Source of the DNA: JAIBBV01 sp044347745
GTDB lineage: Bacteria; Bdellovibrionota_C; UBA2361; JAFLCA01
NCBI GenBank assembly: GCA_044347745.1
Contig: JBIKUD010000005.1
Coordinates: forward strand, 44,512 to 108,511
Direction of reading: 5' to 3'
Length of the DNA stretch: 64,000 nucleotides
The notes beneath the pieces were generated by a model. It saw only the letters and a list, made by a program, of their open reading frames with translations. It was not told the DNA's origin and made no database searches. The stretch's first letter is position 1; the number at the start of each line of letters is the position of its first letter. The translations under genes and the position numbers were made by a program. Shown here piece after piece: positions 44,990 through 53,559 of the stretch.

Positions 44990-46767
44990 AAGCAGAGTTT
45001 CAAAGGCTTAGGTATCCAATTCTTTGCATCAAGATGCTGGTATTTTTTTGTGCTCTCTTCGGGGTAGCACCTTTGGCCTATGCCCAAACTGACACAGAAG
45101 CCTATGTTCGAATTGAGCCAGAAGAAGGAAGCACCGACACTGTATTTAAGTTTGAAGTAACAGCAAAAAATGCAGATGTTGAGTCTCCGCCCACTTTGGG
45201 AACATCAAGCGACTTTAACGTCCAATATCGTGGACCAATAAGCCGGGTTCAAATTCTTAATGGTGAAGTAACAAGAGAAATGAGCTGGATCTACGCTCTC
45301 AGCCCTCTTAAAGAAGGAGACCTCAAAACCCCCGAAGTATCCCTTCGTTTAGCGGGAAAGTCCTACCCCCTTGAACAAATTAATGTGAAGGTGAGACGAT
45401 CTATCGGTGGACCAGCAGGAACAAATTCAGCCAAAGGCGCTGATTCTATCAAGGGAGTCGTTCTCCGTCAGCAGCTTTCATCTCACGAAGCTTTTGTTGG
45501 AGAGCAGGTTGCACTTGATGTTGATCTGCTCACTACAATAAACCTCTATGAGCCCCAATTCCCCGATTTGGTGTACAATGGCTTCTTAGTCAAAACAATT
45601 ACAGATAATGAGCGGGGCGAAGAAATCCTAGAAGGAACTCCCTATGAACGCCTGAGATTTCGCCGAGCTCTTTTTGCCATCGACACAGGCGAAATTGAGC
45701 TCGCAGCTAGGACTATCCAAGCACGCATTCGTGTAAAAAACCCAAAACGGTCCTCCAGCTTTCCATTTGATGCGCTCAGCCCGTTCGGCAGCGATTTTTT
45801 TGATCAGTTTGTGAATGGCGGCCCATTAAAAGATATTCAAATCTCATCAAACAAGCTTCATTTTCGGGCAGTTCCTCTGCCCCAAGATACTCAAAACAAT
45901 TCGGGACGTTTTTCTGGTATCGTTGGCGAAACTACTGTTGCGGCAGAAATAGATAAGCCAAATGTACGCGCCGGAGATTCAGTTAACCTCAGAGTAACGG
46001 TTACATCGACGGGAAATCTGAGTAGTCTAAAAAAATTAGGTCTTCGTATTCATCCCCAGATACAGGTGTATGAGGAGATTCCCCAAACCACCGAATTTCA
46101 AGCAGGCGGGCTTTTGGTAACCCGCAAAGTTTTTGTAGCAGCGCTCGTTCCCACCCTCGGTGGAGTGTTTAAGCTACCTGCTTATCAAATTCGATACTTC
46201 GACCCCGTGCGTAAAGAGTACAGAACTGCGGAATCAGAAACCTTAGAAATTTCAGTCACTGGCCCCTCATCCGTTACCCCCGTCGCAACTCCAAATACGG
46301 AACTGCTGCCCGGACAAAACGAGGAGAAATCGGAGGCGACATCGGTACTCCACTATACTGAACCAAACCTGATTGAACGCTTACAAAAGCTGATCTCAGC
46401 GCAAATGATAGCGCTTGGTCTCGCCGTATCTGGTCTCCTCATCTTCGTCAGCACTATTGTGATAAAAAACCACAAGAAAAACCGACCCAAACGTAACGCC
46501 CTTCACCTATGCGTAGCTGCCCAAAATTTTAACGAGGTCCAGGCTGCCGTGAAATATTTTATGGAGCATACAATTGGTATTGATGCGTCACTGAGGGGGC
46601 CACAACTTCGTAACGCTCTAAGCGAAAAGCAGTTACCTACTGAAACAGCTCTTTTATGGGTGACGTTGCTGGATGACTTAGATTCTTCCCTTTATGGGGG
46701 AAACACATCAATTAGTTCCATAGAACATATTCGGGATAGAGCATTAGCCCTAATGCGTATACTCTGA
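44983..46767 (+). CDS. batD: BatD-like protein (oxygen tolerance)
   Basis: 594 aa from GTG 44983, five bases after GGAGGG and overlapping the previous stop by seven; an ATG at 45034 lacks such a site. Signal peptide ends near LAYAQTD. Several immunoglobulin-like beta domains follow, with the BatD phrase VGEQVALDVDLLTTINLYEPQFP and VRAGDSVNLRVTVTSTGNL. One TM (about 480-500) and a cytoplasmic helical tail. Last gene of the moxR-bat operon. Overlaps the convergent small gene by 18 bp. Confidence 0.88.
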   Translation: MVKAEFQRLRYPILCIKMLVFFCALFGVAPLAYAQTDTEAYVRIEPEEGSTDTVFKFEVTAKNADVESPPTLGTSSDFNVQYRGPISRVQILNGEVTREMSWIYALSPLKEGDLKTPEVSLRLAGKSYPLEQINVKVRRSIGGPAGTNSAKGADSIKGVVLRQQLSSHEAFVGEQVALDVDLLTTINLYEPQFPDLVYNGFLVKTITDNERGEEILEGTPYERLRFRRALFAIDTGEIELAARTIQARIRVKNPKRSSSFPFDALSPFGSDFFDQFVNGGPLKDIQISSNKLHFRAVPLPQDTQNNSGRFSGIVGETTVAAEIDKPNVRAGDSVNLRVTVTSTGNLSSLKKLGLRIHPQIQVYEEIPQTTEFQAGGLLVTRKVFVAALVPTLGGVFKLPAYQIRYFDPVRKEYRTAESETLEISVTGPSSVTPVATPNTELLPGQNEEKSEATSVLHYTEPNLIERLQKLISAQMIALGLAVSGLLIFVSTIVIKNHKKNRPKRNALHLCVAAQNFNEVQAAVKYFMEHTIGIDASLRGPQLRNALSEKQLPTETALLWVTLLDDLDSSLYGGNTSISSIEHIRDRALALMRIL

Positions 46768-47064
46768 AGGCTCAGGTCCAGCGATTAGCGCGTCGCGCAA
46801 AGCACGAACCGTGCGTTTTAAGGTGGTGGAGGAAAAGCGCAGGCGCCTATCGGCATGAGCTAGTAGTTCAAGCGCGTCTTCTATACCACTGGTACTTGAA
46901 AGCTTTCGGTCCGGATCTTGCGTACAATCGCGAAGGAAGGCCTCTACATACGAAAGGAGGTCTCCATCCAACACGTCATACATTGGAGAATCGTCCTTAC
47001 TCCAGAGGTTAGACCTACGCCCTAGGTGTCTCTCTAAAACCTCTCGTACTCGTGGGACCCTCAT
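46750..47064 (-). CDS. Hypothetical small soluble protein
   Basis: 104 aa from ATG 47064, which has GGAGG six bases upstream; a longer frame to 47154 lacks a site. Charged and helical (VREVLERHLGRRSN, DLLSYVEAFLRDCTQDPDRK). The 'LRDCTQDPDRKLSS' phrase recalls the end of Ser/Thr kinase domains (CLxxDPxxR), so it may be a kinase C-lobe remnant or an adaptor; this is tentative. Convergent with batD. Confidence 0.5.
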   Translation of the reverse strand: MRVPRVREVLERHLGRRSNLWSKDDSPMYDVLDGDLLSYVEAFLRDCTQDPDRKLSSTSGIEDALELLAHADRRLRFSSTTLKRTVRALRDALIAGPEPSEYTH

Positions 47065-47315
47065 ATGTTCCTCCACCCGTGGCGTGCTTAAAACCAAAAT
47101 ACTAAGCCTCTTACACCTTAAGATGCCAAAGGTGTTAACTACGAATGCAGCCAATCAAAAAAAATTCTCTGTTCTTACCTGGAGAAAGCACCCTTTTATA
47201 CGCCTTTCCTGAAAAGGCAGGACTTTTCAGCTAGTTGGCTTGTTTGTGTGGAATTGCACTTAGGTGTTCTTTTTTTAATAATGAAGAGCACTGTTTACCT
47301 AAAAGGAGCCTTGTT

Positions 47316-48356
47316 GTGTCCATACAAACTGAATCTGCGAGCGAGATGTACGACGCCCTCTATGCCAAGCTCCATAAGTTAATTCCTGCTTTTGAGTTGA
47401 AGGCAAAAGCTGAGATTGCTGCCCAGATAAATAAGGTTAAACGTGAACGAGGGGCCTTAATCCTCGGCCACAACTATATGGAAGCTGCGCTCTTTAATTC
47501 GGTACCAGATGTGGTGGGCGACTCGCTTGAGCTCTCTCGTAAAGCAGCAAAAACCCAAAATGAAGTAATTGTTTTTTGTGGTGTTCGCTTTATGGCCGAA
47601 ACCGCAAAAATCTTAAATCCAAGTAAGACGGTTTTATTACCTGCTAAGATAGCTGGATGCTCATTGGCATCGAGCATCACCGCAGATGACATTCGCGCAC
47701 TTCGAAAAGCATATCCAGGGGTGCCAATTGTAACCTACATAAATACCTATGCTGACGTAAAGGCAGAGGTCGACATTTGCTGCACCTCCGCAAATGCCGC
47801 CAAAGTTGTAGAATCGCTAAAAAGCGATACGATAATTTTTGTTCCCGATGAGTACCTAGCCAAAAATGTTGCCAAAGAAACAGGAAAGAAAGTCATCTTC
47901 CCTTTCGCCAGGAATACGACCGAGCCTGAACCAGGCACCATGGTAGCCTGGAAAGGCCGCTGCGAGGTTCATGAAAGATTTACTGTTGAGGACATTCGAA
48001 ATATTCGGAAACAATTTCCTGGGGTCGCTGTACTGAGTCACCCCGAGTGTAGCCCAGAAGTAGTGGCTGAATCCGACATGGCTGCGAGTACCTCTAAAAT
48101 GCAGACCTTTGTAAAACAGTCAAAGGCCCCCCATTTTCTCATTCTCACTGAATGCAGCATGGCCGATAATATTATTGCAGAGAATCAAGATAAGGATATT
48201 TTGCGTCTTTGTAGTATTCGTTGTCCTCACATGAATGAGATAACGCTTGAAGACACGCTGGCCGCTCTGAAATTAAACCAATATGTTATCGAAGTGCCCA
48301 AAGATATCGCAGACCGCGCAAGGAAATCTTTAGAGCGTATGCTTGAAATAAGTTAG
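47316..48356 (+). CDS. nadA: Quinolinate synthase A
   Basis: 346 aa from GTG 47316 with AAGGAG seven bases upstream; upstream codons read open but look non-coding. Three pseudo-symmetric domains with HNYMEAAL, CGVRFMAETAKIL and the three cluster Cys in AGCSLA, GRCEVHERFT and SIRCPHMNEI. Condenses iminoaspartate with DHAP using a 4Fe-4S cluster. No nadB or aspartate dehydrogenase is adjacent; nadE is 11 kb away. Confidence 0.95.
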   Translation: MSIQTESASEMYDALYAKLHKLIPAFELKAKAEIAAQINKVKRERGALILGHNYMEAALFNSVPDVVGDSLELSRKAAKTQNEVIVFCGVRFMAETAKILNPSKTVLLPAKIAGCSLASSITADDIRALRKAYPGVPIVTYINTYADVKAEVDICCTSANAAKVVESLKSDTIIFVPDEYLAKNVAKETGKKVIFPFARNTTEPEPGTMVAWKGRCEVHERFTVEDIRNIRKQFPGVAVLSHPECSPEVVAESDMAASTSKMQTFVKQSKAPHFLILTECSMADNIIAENQDKDILRLCSIRCPHMNEITLEDTLAALKLNQYVIEVPKDIADRARKSLERMLEIS

Positions 48357-48383
48357 AGCAAGCAAGACTCAGCTTACTGGCAC

Positions 48384-49148
48384 CTAGTGCTCTTGCCCCT
48401 GCTCCTTCTGGCTCATTGCAAGCAGCAGCACAAACAAAGCGCTCCATACCCTTTCATACCTTCCTCCGCCCATCGGAGCGCGAACCCGGAAAGTTTCTGC
48501 CAGGCCGTCGCCCGAGTCCCCCCAGAAGGCAACCCTTTGGAATGTAAGTTTTGAATTCTCAGCATGCGGCAACGTCACTCTGAGTTGCACATGTCTTGAT
48601 TCATCACTTTGAATTACGACTGGTTTTCGCCTATCTACCTGGGGGAAATTTGGCTCAGCGTTTAATAGCCCCATAAGCAGTTTAGTATAGTCGGGAGCGC
48701 CTAAGCGAGTATGAATAAGTCGTTCTACTGCATCGTATTGAGTCTGCTTTGCCTCCTGGTCCAATCTCAACGCCTCCGCAAGATAAAGCGCCGCGTTGAG
48801 CATTCGCTTGGCGTGAGGACTTCCATCAAGCTGCACTTCGTAGGTGCTGACCATTTGCAAGCTTTTGGGTATCTGCATGCCAGAAGCAACGAATTGCTCC
48901 AGTTGACGTAGATCGGCCGCGTCGTTTTCAAGAACAGTTACCGTTATATCTTGATTATTAAGAATTCCGCCTTCAATCCCATGTCCACGCGAGTCAGCAT
49001 TTAGCCCCAAGCGATAAGGGGTGTTGACCTCGAGCACATGGGGAATAGGAATCATGGTTTCAACGAGAGCCTTGGCTACAGTATCGACACCATGTTGAGC
49101 TAAAATTTCTTGAGCATTGATTGTAGAACGTACTTCTTGAATTCCCAT
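48384..49148 (-). CDS. Hypothetical protein coupled to AI-2E permease
   Basis: 254 aa, soluble except for a weak hydrophobic stretch near the end (WSALFVLLLAM). Includes HVLEVNTPYRLGLNADSR, a charged helical middle, and a beta-rich part with VQLRVTLPHAENSKLTF. No family recognised. Its ATG abuts the permease stop (TAAATG), so it is translationally coupled. A regulatory or accessory role is possible but unsupported. Confidence 0.55.
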   Translation of the reverse strand: MGIQEVRSTINAQEILAQHGVDTVAKALVETMIPIPHVLEVNTPYRLGLNADSRGHGIEGGILNNQDITVTVLENDAADLRQLEQFVASGMQIPKSLQMVSTYEVQLDGSPHAKRMLNAALYLAEALRLDQEAKQTQYDAVERLIHTRLGAPDYTKLLMGLLNAEPNFPQVDRRKPVVIQSDESRHVQLRVTLPHAENSKLTFQRVAFWGDSGDGLAETFRVRAPMGGGRYERVWSALFVLLLAMSQKEQGQEH

Positions 49149-50288
49149 TTACAGCGGGTCCTTTGAATCTAAAGATTTTGTCTCAGGGTAACGAATGGCG
49201 TGACCAAAGATATATGAACAAACTGGCAAACCTAATACGAGCCCCCATACGTGAAATAATTTACCGCCCACTGTTAGAATAATTAGGACAATAACAGGAT
49301 TTACTTTTAGATGAGCACCAAAAATGCGTGGATTAAGAATGTACGCTTCAATAGCATGAATGAGCAAAATAAGCCCAATCGCAAATAGCGCCAGGGTTAC
49401 GCCGCCTGCTTCGAGCGCCAGAAGGCAAATCGGCACGGAGCTTAAAAACACACCTGCGACGGGAATAAAACTACACAAAAATACTATCGTACAGAGAAAG
49501 GCAATGCTGTGGCCAAGGCCTAGAAGCAAGATTCCAATTCCGGTAAGAGCAGTATTGAGTAGGGCGATAAAAAACTGCGCTTGGAACCAGCGTCCCAGCA
49601 TTTGAGAAAAACCGTGAATGCCTCCGGCAACCTCACGATAAATAAATTGTACTTTGGTATGTTCAAGCCTTAGTAAACTTTCGGTTAACTTTGGTAAATC
49701 AAGCACAATTAAAAATGAAAATAACAACGAAAGTAAAAAAGCTGAGCCAACGGCAAGTGCTCTGGCACCCACATCACGTATGGCGTCAACTGTGGCTTTT
49801 AGATTTTCTGCTCCGGTTTCACTCTGCCCTAGCCCAAAAAGTTGCCGCAAGAGTGCAGCACTCGGCGAGTGGTCTACCGTCCACACCTGCTCTCCGGTCG
49901 GCGGATTTAAATCTGGAAGCGCCTCCCGCAAGACTGGATAATTATTAGCGATAGCGCGGAGCTCGTTATCAAAACCTTGCAGATATTTAGGGTACTGACT
50001 CACAAAGGTAGCCGCCTGTGTTTTAACCTGAGGAACAATAAAGAACCCAAGCCCAACAAGCAGCGTAAGAAATCCTATTCCAACCGTGGTCACTCGCACC
50101 CATCTGGTGGGGATAAGATGCTTTATTTTTTCAACCGCATTTGCTTGAAGATAAGCGAAGATGAAAGTTAAAAATAGCAGCAGAAAAAAGCCGCGCATTA
50201 CGAACAAAAAGCCAAACAGAAGTGCCCAAACACCAACTCTGGCTAAAACGGCACTCACACGAGGAGTAGAAAACGGATGATTCTTCAT
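49149..50288 (-). CDS. AI-2E family (PerM/YdiK) permease
   Basis: 379 aa, about eight TM helices in the family pattern: a pair near the N-terminus, a long periplasmic loop (about 90-170), then helices with GRWFQAQFFIALLNTALTGIGILLLGLG and the C-terminal NPRIFGAHLKVNPVIVLIILTVGG. Members export small signals or Na+/H+; substrate unknown here. First gene of a two-gene unit with the 254-aa protein. Confidence 0.9.
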   Translation of the reverse strand: MKNHPFSTPRVSAVLARVGVWALLFGFLFVMRGFFLLLFLTFIFAYLQANAVEKIKHLIPTRWVRVTTVGIGFLTLLVGLGFFIVPQVKTQAATFVSQYPKYLQGFDNELRAIANNYPVLREALPDLNPPTGEQVWTVDHSPSAALLRQLFGLGQSETGAENLKATVDAIRDVGARALAVGSAFLLSLLFSFLIVLDLPKLTESLLRLEHTKVQFIYREVAGGIHGFSQMLGRWFQAQFFIALLNTALTGIGILLLGLGHSIAFLCTIVFLCSFIPVAGVFLSSVPICLLALEAGGVTLALFAIGLILLIHAIEAYILNPRIFGAHLKVNPVIVLIILTVGGKLFHVWGLVLGLPVCSYIFGHAIRYPETKSLDSKDPL

Positions 50289-50399
50289 GCGCCAAAGAGT
50301 ACTGCAAATTAATGCTGCAGAGAAGTAAAGAAGCTGTGGAGGAGCGCAATCAAATCAAAAATTACCTAAGCTCAAGACGATTATATAGTACAGTTTGGC

Positions 50400-50645
50400 T
50401 TAGGTTTTAGGGTCGGCAACAGGTTGTGGAGGCTGCTCAGACAACCTAACTCTGTCTGCCTGCCAGCGCCTAAATGCGCCAATCCCAATAAGGGCTGGAG
50501 GAACAACATAACACAGCGGGCAAACAGCCCCTACTGCGACTGCCGAAGCGATGCCTAAAGCACCCACTCCCGCTCCAGCGCCGATACATAGGTTGCCTTC
50601 CTTACGAAGGTCGTTTGCACTTGGTGGCTTTTCATCAGGACTCAT
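50400..50645 (-). CDS. Small membrane protein with CPLC motif
   Basis: 81 aa from ATG 50645 (an ATG at 50678 is possible). Two hydrophobic Gly/Ala-rich helices (about 22-55) contain AVCPLCYVVPPALIG, a CxxC-like pair in or next to the membrane. Similar short CPLC proteins are common orphans. Possible redox or metal role; not assigned. Confidence 0.55.
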   Translation of the reverse strand: MSPDEKPPSANDLRKEGNLCIGAGAGVGALGIASAVAVGAVCPLCYVVPPALIGIGAFRRWQADRVRLSEQPPQPVADPKT

Positions 50646-50744
50646 CTTAGTAGTGTACCGCAGCATAGCTGCAAGCACAAAGCCCTGCCCAAAATGTATG
50701 CAAACTAGCTTGCCAGCAAAGGCTTTTAAGACAAATGTCTTAGA

Positions 50745-51302
50745 TTAGTCAGCCCGGCTTAGGTACTTACCTTCTGCGGTATTTACTAAAATACGATCTC
50801 CAATTTTTACAAATGGAGGCACAGTCAGGGCCAATCCGGTATCTGTTTTGGCTGGTTTTGGAGAGTTGCTGGCGGTAGAACCTTTAAGCTCTGGCTCGGT
50901 ATCAACGATAGTGAGCACAACCTGAGAAGGCAAATTTACACCAATTGGATTGCCGTCGTAGGTAGTAATGTCCACTTTCATCTGCTCTTGAAGATAATAA
51001 AGCGCATCGCCCAGAGACTCTTTGGTCATGCGAATTTCTTCAAATGACTCGCTATTCATGAAATAAAAACCATCGTTGTCTGCGTACAAATAAGTGGCCT
51101 GAAAGGTGTGTACGTCAGCTTCTTCAATAGTCTCAGTTGAGCTGTAACGTACTTCGGTCTGATTACCGGACAGGAGGTTACGCAGCTTCGTTTGCACCAT
51201 AGCTCTTAGATTGCCTGGTGTATGGTGATTAAATTCCATTACGCGGTGAGGCTGCCCGTTATGCATTACAACGAGGCCCTTTCGAATATCACTTGCCTTC
51301 AT
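50745..51302 (-). CDS. efp: Elongation factor P
   Basis: 185 aa, full length, three beta-barrel domains: KOW-like start MKASDIRKGLVVMHNG, middle domain with RYSSTETIEEADV and FYFMNSESFEEI, and C-terminal VPPFVKIGDRILVNTAEGKYLSRA. Relieves ribosome stalling at proline runs. The tip loop reads HTPGNLRAMVQ: the residue aligned to the modified Lys34 of E. coli (PGKGQAF) is Asn31, so the usual lysylation cannot occur. Confidence 0.95.
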   Translation of the reverse strand: MKASDIRKGLVVMHNGQPHRVMEFNHHTPGNLRAMVQTKLRNLLSGNQTEVRYSSTETIEEADVHTFQATYLYADNDGFYFMNSESFEEIRMTKESLGDALYYLQEQMKVDITTYDGNPIGVNLPSQVVLTIVDTEPELKGSTASNSPKPAKTDTGLALTVPPFVKIGDRILVNTAEGKYLSRAD

Positions 51303-51470
51303 ACATATCCCAACAAATACAATAACCGGCTAAGCTTATACCCTTTTGTAGGGACTAAGGCAAAAGCCCGCACCATCCCCTTGTACCCCCCAAAAAAGGG
51401 AGTATGTTGCAGGATATAGATCGCTTGGCGCAGTAGCTTTCATTTTGGTGGGCGCTTAAAGCATTTAAAC

Positions 51471-51518
51471 GGGCCCATAGCTCAGCTGGGAGAGCGCATC
51501 GTTCGCAATGATGAGGTC
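51471..51518 (+). pseudogene. tRNA-Ala(CGC), 5' part only, interrupted by repeat
   Basis: GGGCCCA acceptor strand, TA, D-arm GCTCAGCTGGGAGAGC, G, anticodon stem CATCG / TGATG with loop TTCGCAA (anticodon CGC), then AGGTC of the variable region. Instead of a T-arm and the TGGGCCC acceptor partner, the sequence changes into the 111-bp repeat arm CCAGACTTCGCCCGC. I found no 3' half within the following 300 bp, so the gene appears broken. Confidence 0.75.
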
Positions 51519-51757
51519 CAGACTTCGCCCGCGAGTAGCAATGGGGATCCGACCAGTCCAAAGGGCTTCGTCCGGGCAAGCCAGCGGGCGAAGTCTGGAT
51601 TCCGACGAAGTCCTGAAAGGACGAAGTCGAATTGTTCGCCCGCGAGCAGCAATGGGGATCCGACCAATCCAGAGGGCTTCGTCCGGGCAAGCCAGCGGGC
51701 GAAGTCTGGATTCCGACGAAGTCCTGAAAGGACGAAGTCGAATTGTTCGCCCGCGAG
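51518..51757. repeat. 111-bp palindromic repeat in tandem
   Basis: TTCGCCCGCGAG recurs at 51524, 51635 and 51746 with a spacing of exactly 111 bp. The two full units differ at three positions. Each unit has inner hairpins, for example GTCCT-GAA-AGGAC. A 15-bp arm CCAGACTTCGCCCGC (51518-51532) pairs with GCGGGCGAAGTCTGG (51584-51598). The array begins inside the tRNA-Ala gene. The rest of 51303-51863 has no gene. Confidence 0.9.
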
Positions 51758-51863
51758 ATAGCCTACGAAATTTTCTTATTTCTTCCTTGCACCTACTGCT
51801 CAGGTGGAGCAAAACACCACTACTGCTGATATGAGATTAAGCGACCATTATAAGGGAGTTCTT

Positions 51864-52118
51864 ATGAAAACCTTTCCTTTTTCAATCTTAGCTTTTGTGG
51901 CGGTTTGTGCTTTAAGCAGTTCAGCCTATGCCTCTAGTGGTAAAGAGGGAAGCAGTTGCTCCTGTGGCTGTTCTCATAAATCCGTTAAAGCAGAGGAAAA
52001 ACAAGAGAAGCTGGATGACGCTCGCGCGTCTCTGGCCCCCGTCGCCTCCGAAAAGAAGAGCCGAGAGCTCGGACGTCACGGCTCAGGTGCCATGGCGAGA
52101 GAGCGTATTCTTAAGTAG
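51864..52118 (+). CDS. Small exported Cys-rich peptide
   Basis: 84 aa from ATG 51864, six bases after AAGGGAG. Clear signal peptide (MKTFPFSILAFVAVCALSSSAYA). The mature part begins with a CSCGCSH cluster, a likely metal ligand or disulfide site, followed by a Lys/Glu/Arg-rich helical tail. No family recognised; a periplasmic metal-binding role is a guess. Confidence 0.65.
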   Translation: MKTFPFSILAFVAVCALSSSAYASSGKEGSSCSCGCSHKSVKAEEKQEKLDDARASLAPVASEKKSRELGRHGSGAMARERILK

Positions 52119-52328
52119 TTTATTTAAGTTCTTATATTGGAATAGAATCCAAAACGCTGTGTCACCACACAGCCTCACCGAGACTCTTTGCTTGAGGCCT
52201 GGCCGCATTCGTCCGATCTAAAACGTTAGTAGCACTGACACGCAGCTTGCATGCGCAGTTCGCACAGAGTACCCATCAGTACTCGGATTTATTTCATGCT
52301 ACCAACTGAGTAAAAAGGACGGCTACGT

Positions 52329-53534
52329 ATGCTTCTCAAAAAATGTTCCGCTTTAGCATGTGGATTGGCTTTAGGCTTAGCTGCAACTCCAGTTTTGGCT
52401 GACGATGATGATGCGCATCTCTTCGGCAACTGGGGCGGGCTTCGCTCTTCCCTTGAAGACAAGGGAATTAGCGTTGAATCTATTCTAACTATCGATGGCA
52501 TTAGTAACGTAAAAGGCGGCATCAAACGTAATAGCGTTGCACTTGGTAATTACGATCTCACAGCCGCTGTAGATACCGAGAAAGCCGGTCTCTGGAGCGG
52601 TGGAACTTTTTTTGCTTATTTTCTCGCCAACTTTGGAAGAGAACCCTCGGCACTGATTGGAGACTTGCAGCTGACCGACAACATCGAGACGTATAGCACC
52701 GCAAAAATATACGAACTCTGGTACGACCATCAGCTTTTTGATGGAGCCGCCAGTGTACTTTTTGGTTTACATGATCTGAATTCCGAGTTTAATGCGCTGG
52801 AATATGCCGGAACTTTATTTCATCCCTCATTCGGAATTCAACCGGACATTTCGCAAGTTGGACCATCAATTTTTTCGACCACGGCATTGGCTCTGCGCTT
52901 AAGAGTGCAACCAAGCGACCACCTTTATGGACTGGCTGCTGTATACGACGGCGTACCCGGAGATCCTGAGAATGCTCGTGGAACACGTATTAAATTAAGC
53001 CAAGATGACGGCGTATTTGCTATCACTGAATGGGGATTCCAGGCCCGAGAAGATGCGCGCTACTACAAAGCTGCTGTCGGCTACTGGCATCACTCAACTG
53101 ACTATGAAGATTTCGCCGAAACTCCTCGTTCGGATAATCAGGGAGTATATGGAATTGGCGAATATTTACTATTAAGCGAAGCCGAAGATAGCGACCAAGG
53201 ATTAGGTGTGTTTGCACAGCTTGGGTTCGCAGACTCAAATAAGAATATAATTGGACACTATATTGGAGCAGGGTTTTCGTACACGGGACTAATTCCCAAT
53301 CGCGACGAGGATACGCTTACCTTTGGTATGGCCAAAGCGTACACCAGTAGTGGATACCGTGATGCTGTGACCGAGGCCGATCGATCCGAAACTGCCTTTG
53401 AGCTCAGTTATCGCGCGCCAATTCTCCCTTATTTTTCCGTACAGCCCGATGTGCAGTACATACTCAATCCAAGCGCCGATCCAAGTATTAAAGATGCGGT
53501 GCAGGTAGGCGTGCGGCTAGAGCTTGCCATGTAG
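52329..53534 (+). CDS. oprB: OprB-type carbohydrate-selective porin
   Basis: 401 aa. Signal peptide ending PVLADDDD, then the family opening HLFGNWGGLRSSLEDKGI. Alternating beta strands follow, with GGTFFAYFLANFGREPS, YELWYDHQLFDGAASVLFGLHDLNSEF and a C-terminal strand VQVGVRLELAM. Forms an outer-membrane channel for sugars, so the cell is Gram-negative. AAGGA lies about ten bases upstream. The 210-bp gap before it holds no gene. Confidence 0.9.
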   Translation: MLLKKCSALACGLALGLAATPVLADDDDAHLFGNWGGLRSSLEDKGISVESILTIDGISNVKGGIKRNSVALGNYDLTAAVDTEKAGLWSGGTFFAYFLANFGREPSALIGDLQLTDNIETYSTAKIYELWYDHQLFDGAASVLFGLHDLNSEFNALEYAGTLFHPSFGIQPDISQVGPSIFSTTALALRLRVQPSDHLYGLAAVYDGVPGDPENARGTRIKLSQDDGVFAITEWGFQAREDARYYKAAVGYWHHSTDYEDFAETPRSDNQGVYGIGEYLLLSEAEDSDQGLGVFAQLGFADSNKNIIGHYIGAGFSYTGLIPNRDEDTLTFGMAKAYTSSGYRDAVTEADRSETAFELSYRAPILPYFSVQPDVQYILNPSADPSIKDAVQVGVRLELAM

Positions 53535-53559
53535 GGCCAATTCGGCGAACTACGGGAGC

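Noticed and set aside
44653..45087. Acidic/Ser-rich antisense ORF opposite the batB tail
   Set aside because: Mirror of the low-complexity Ser codons in the real gene.
51518..51757. CRISPR array
   Set aside because: Only two near-identical 111-bp units without distinct spacers, and no cas genes.
51508..51834. Protein-coding frames across the 111-bp repeats
   Set aside because: They are repeat-encoded, open on both strands because of the 111-bp (37-codon) period, and lack start signals.
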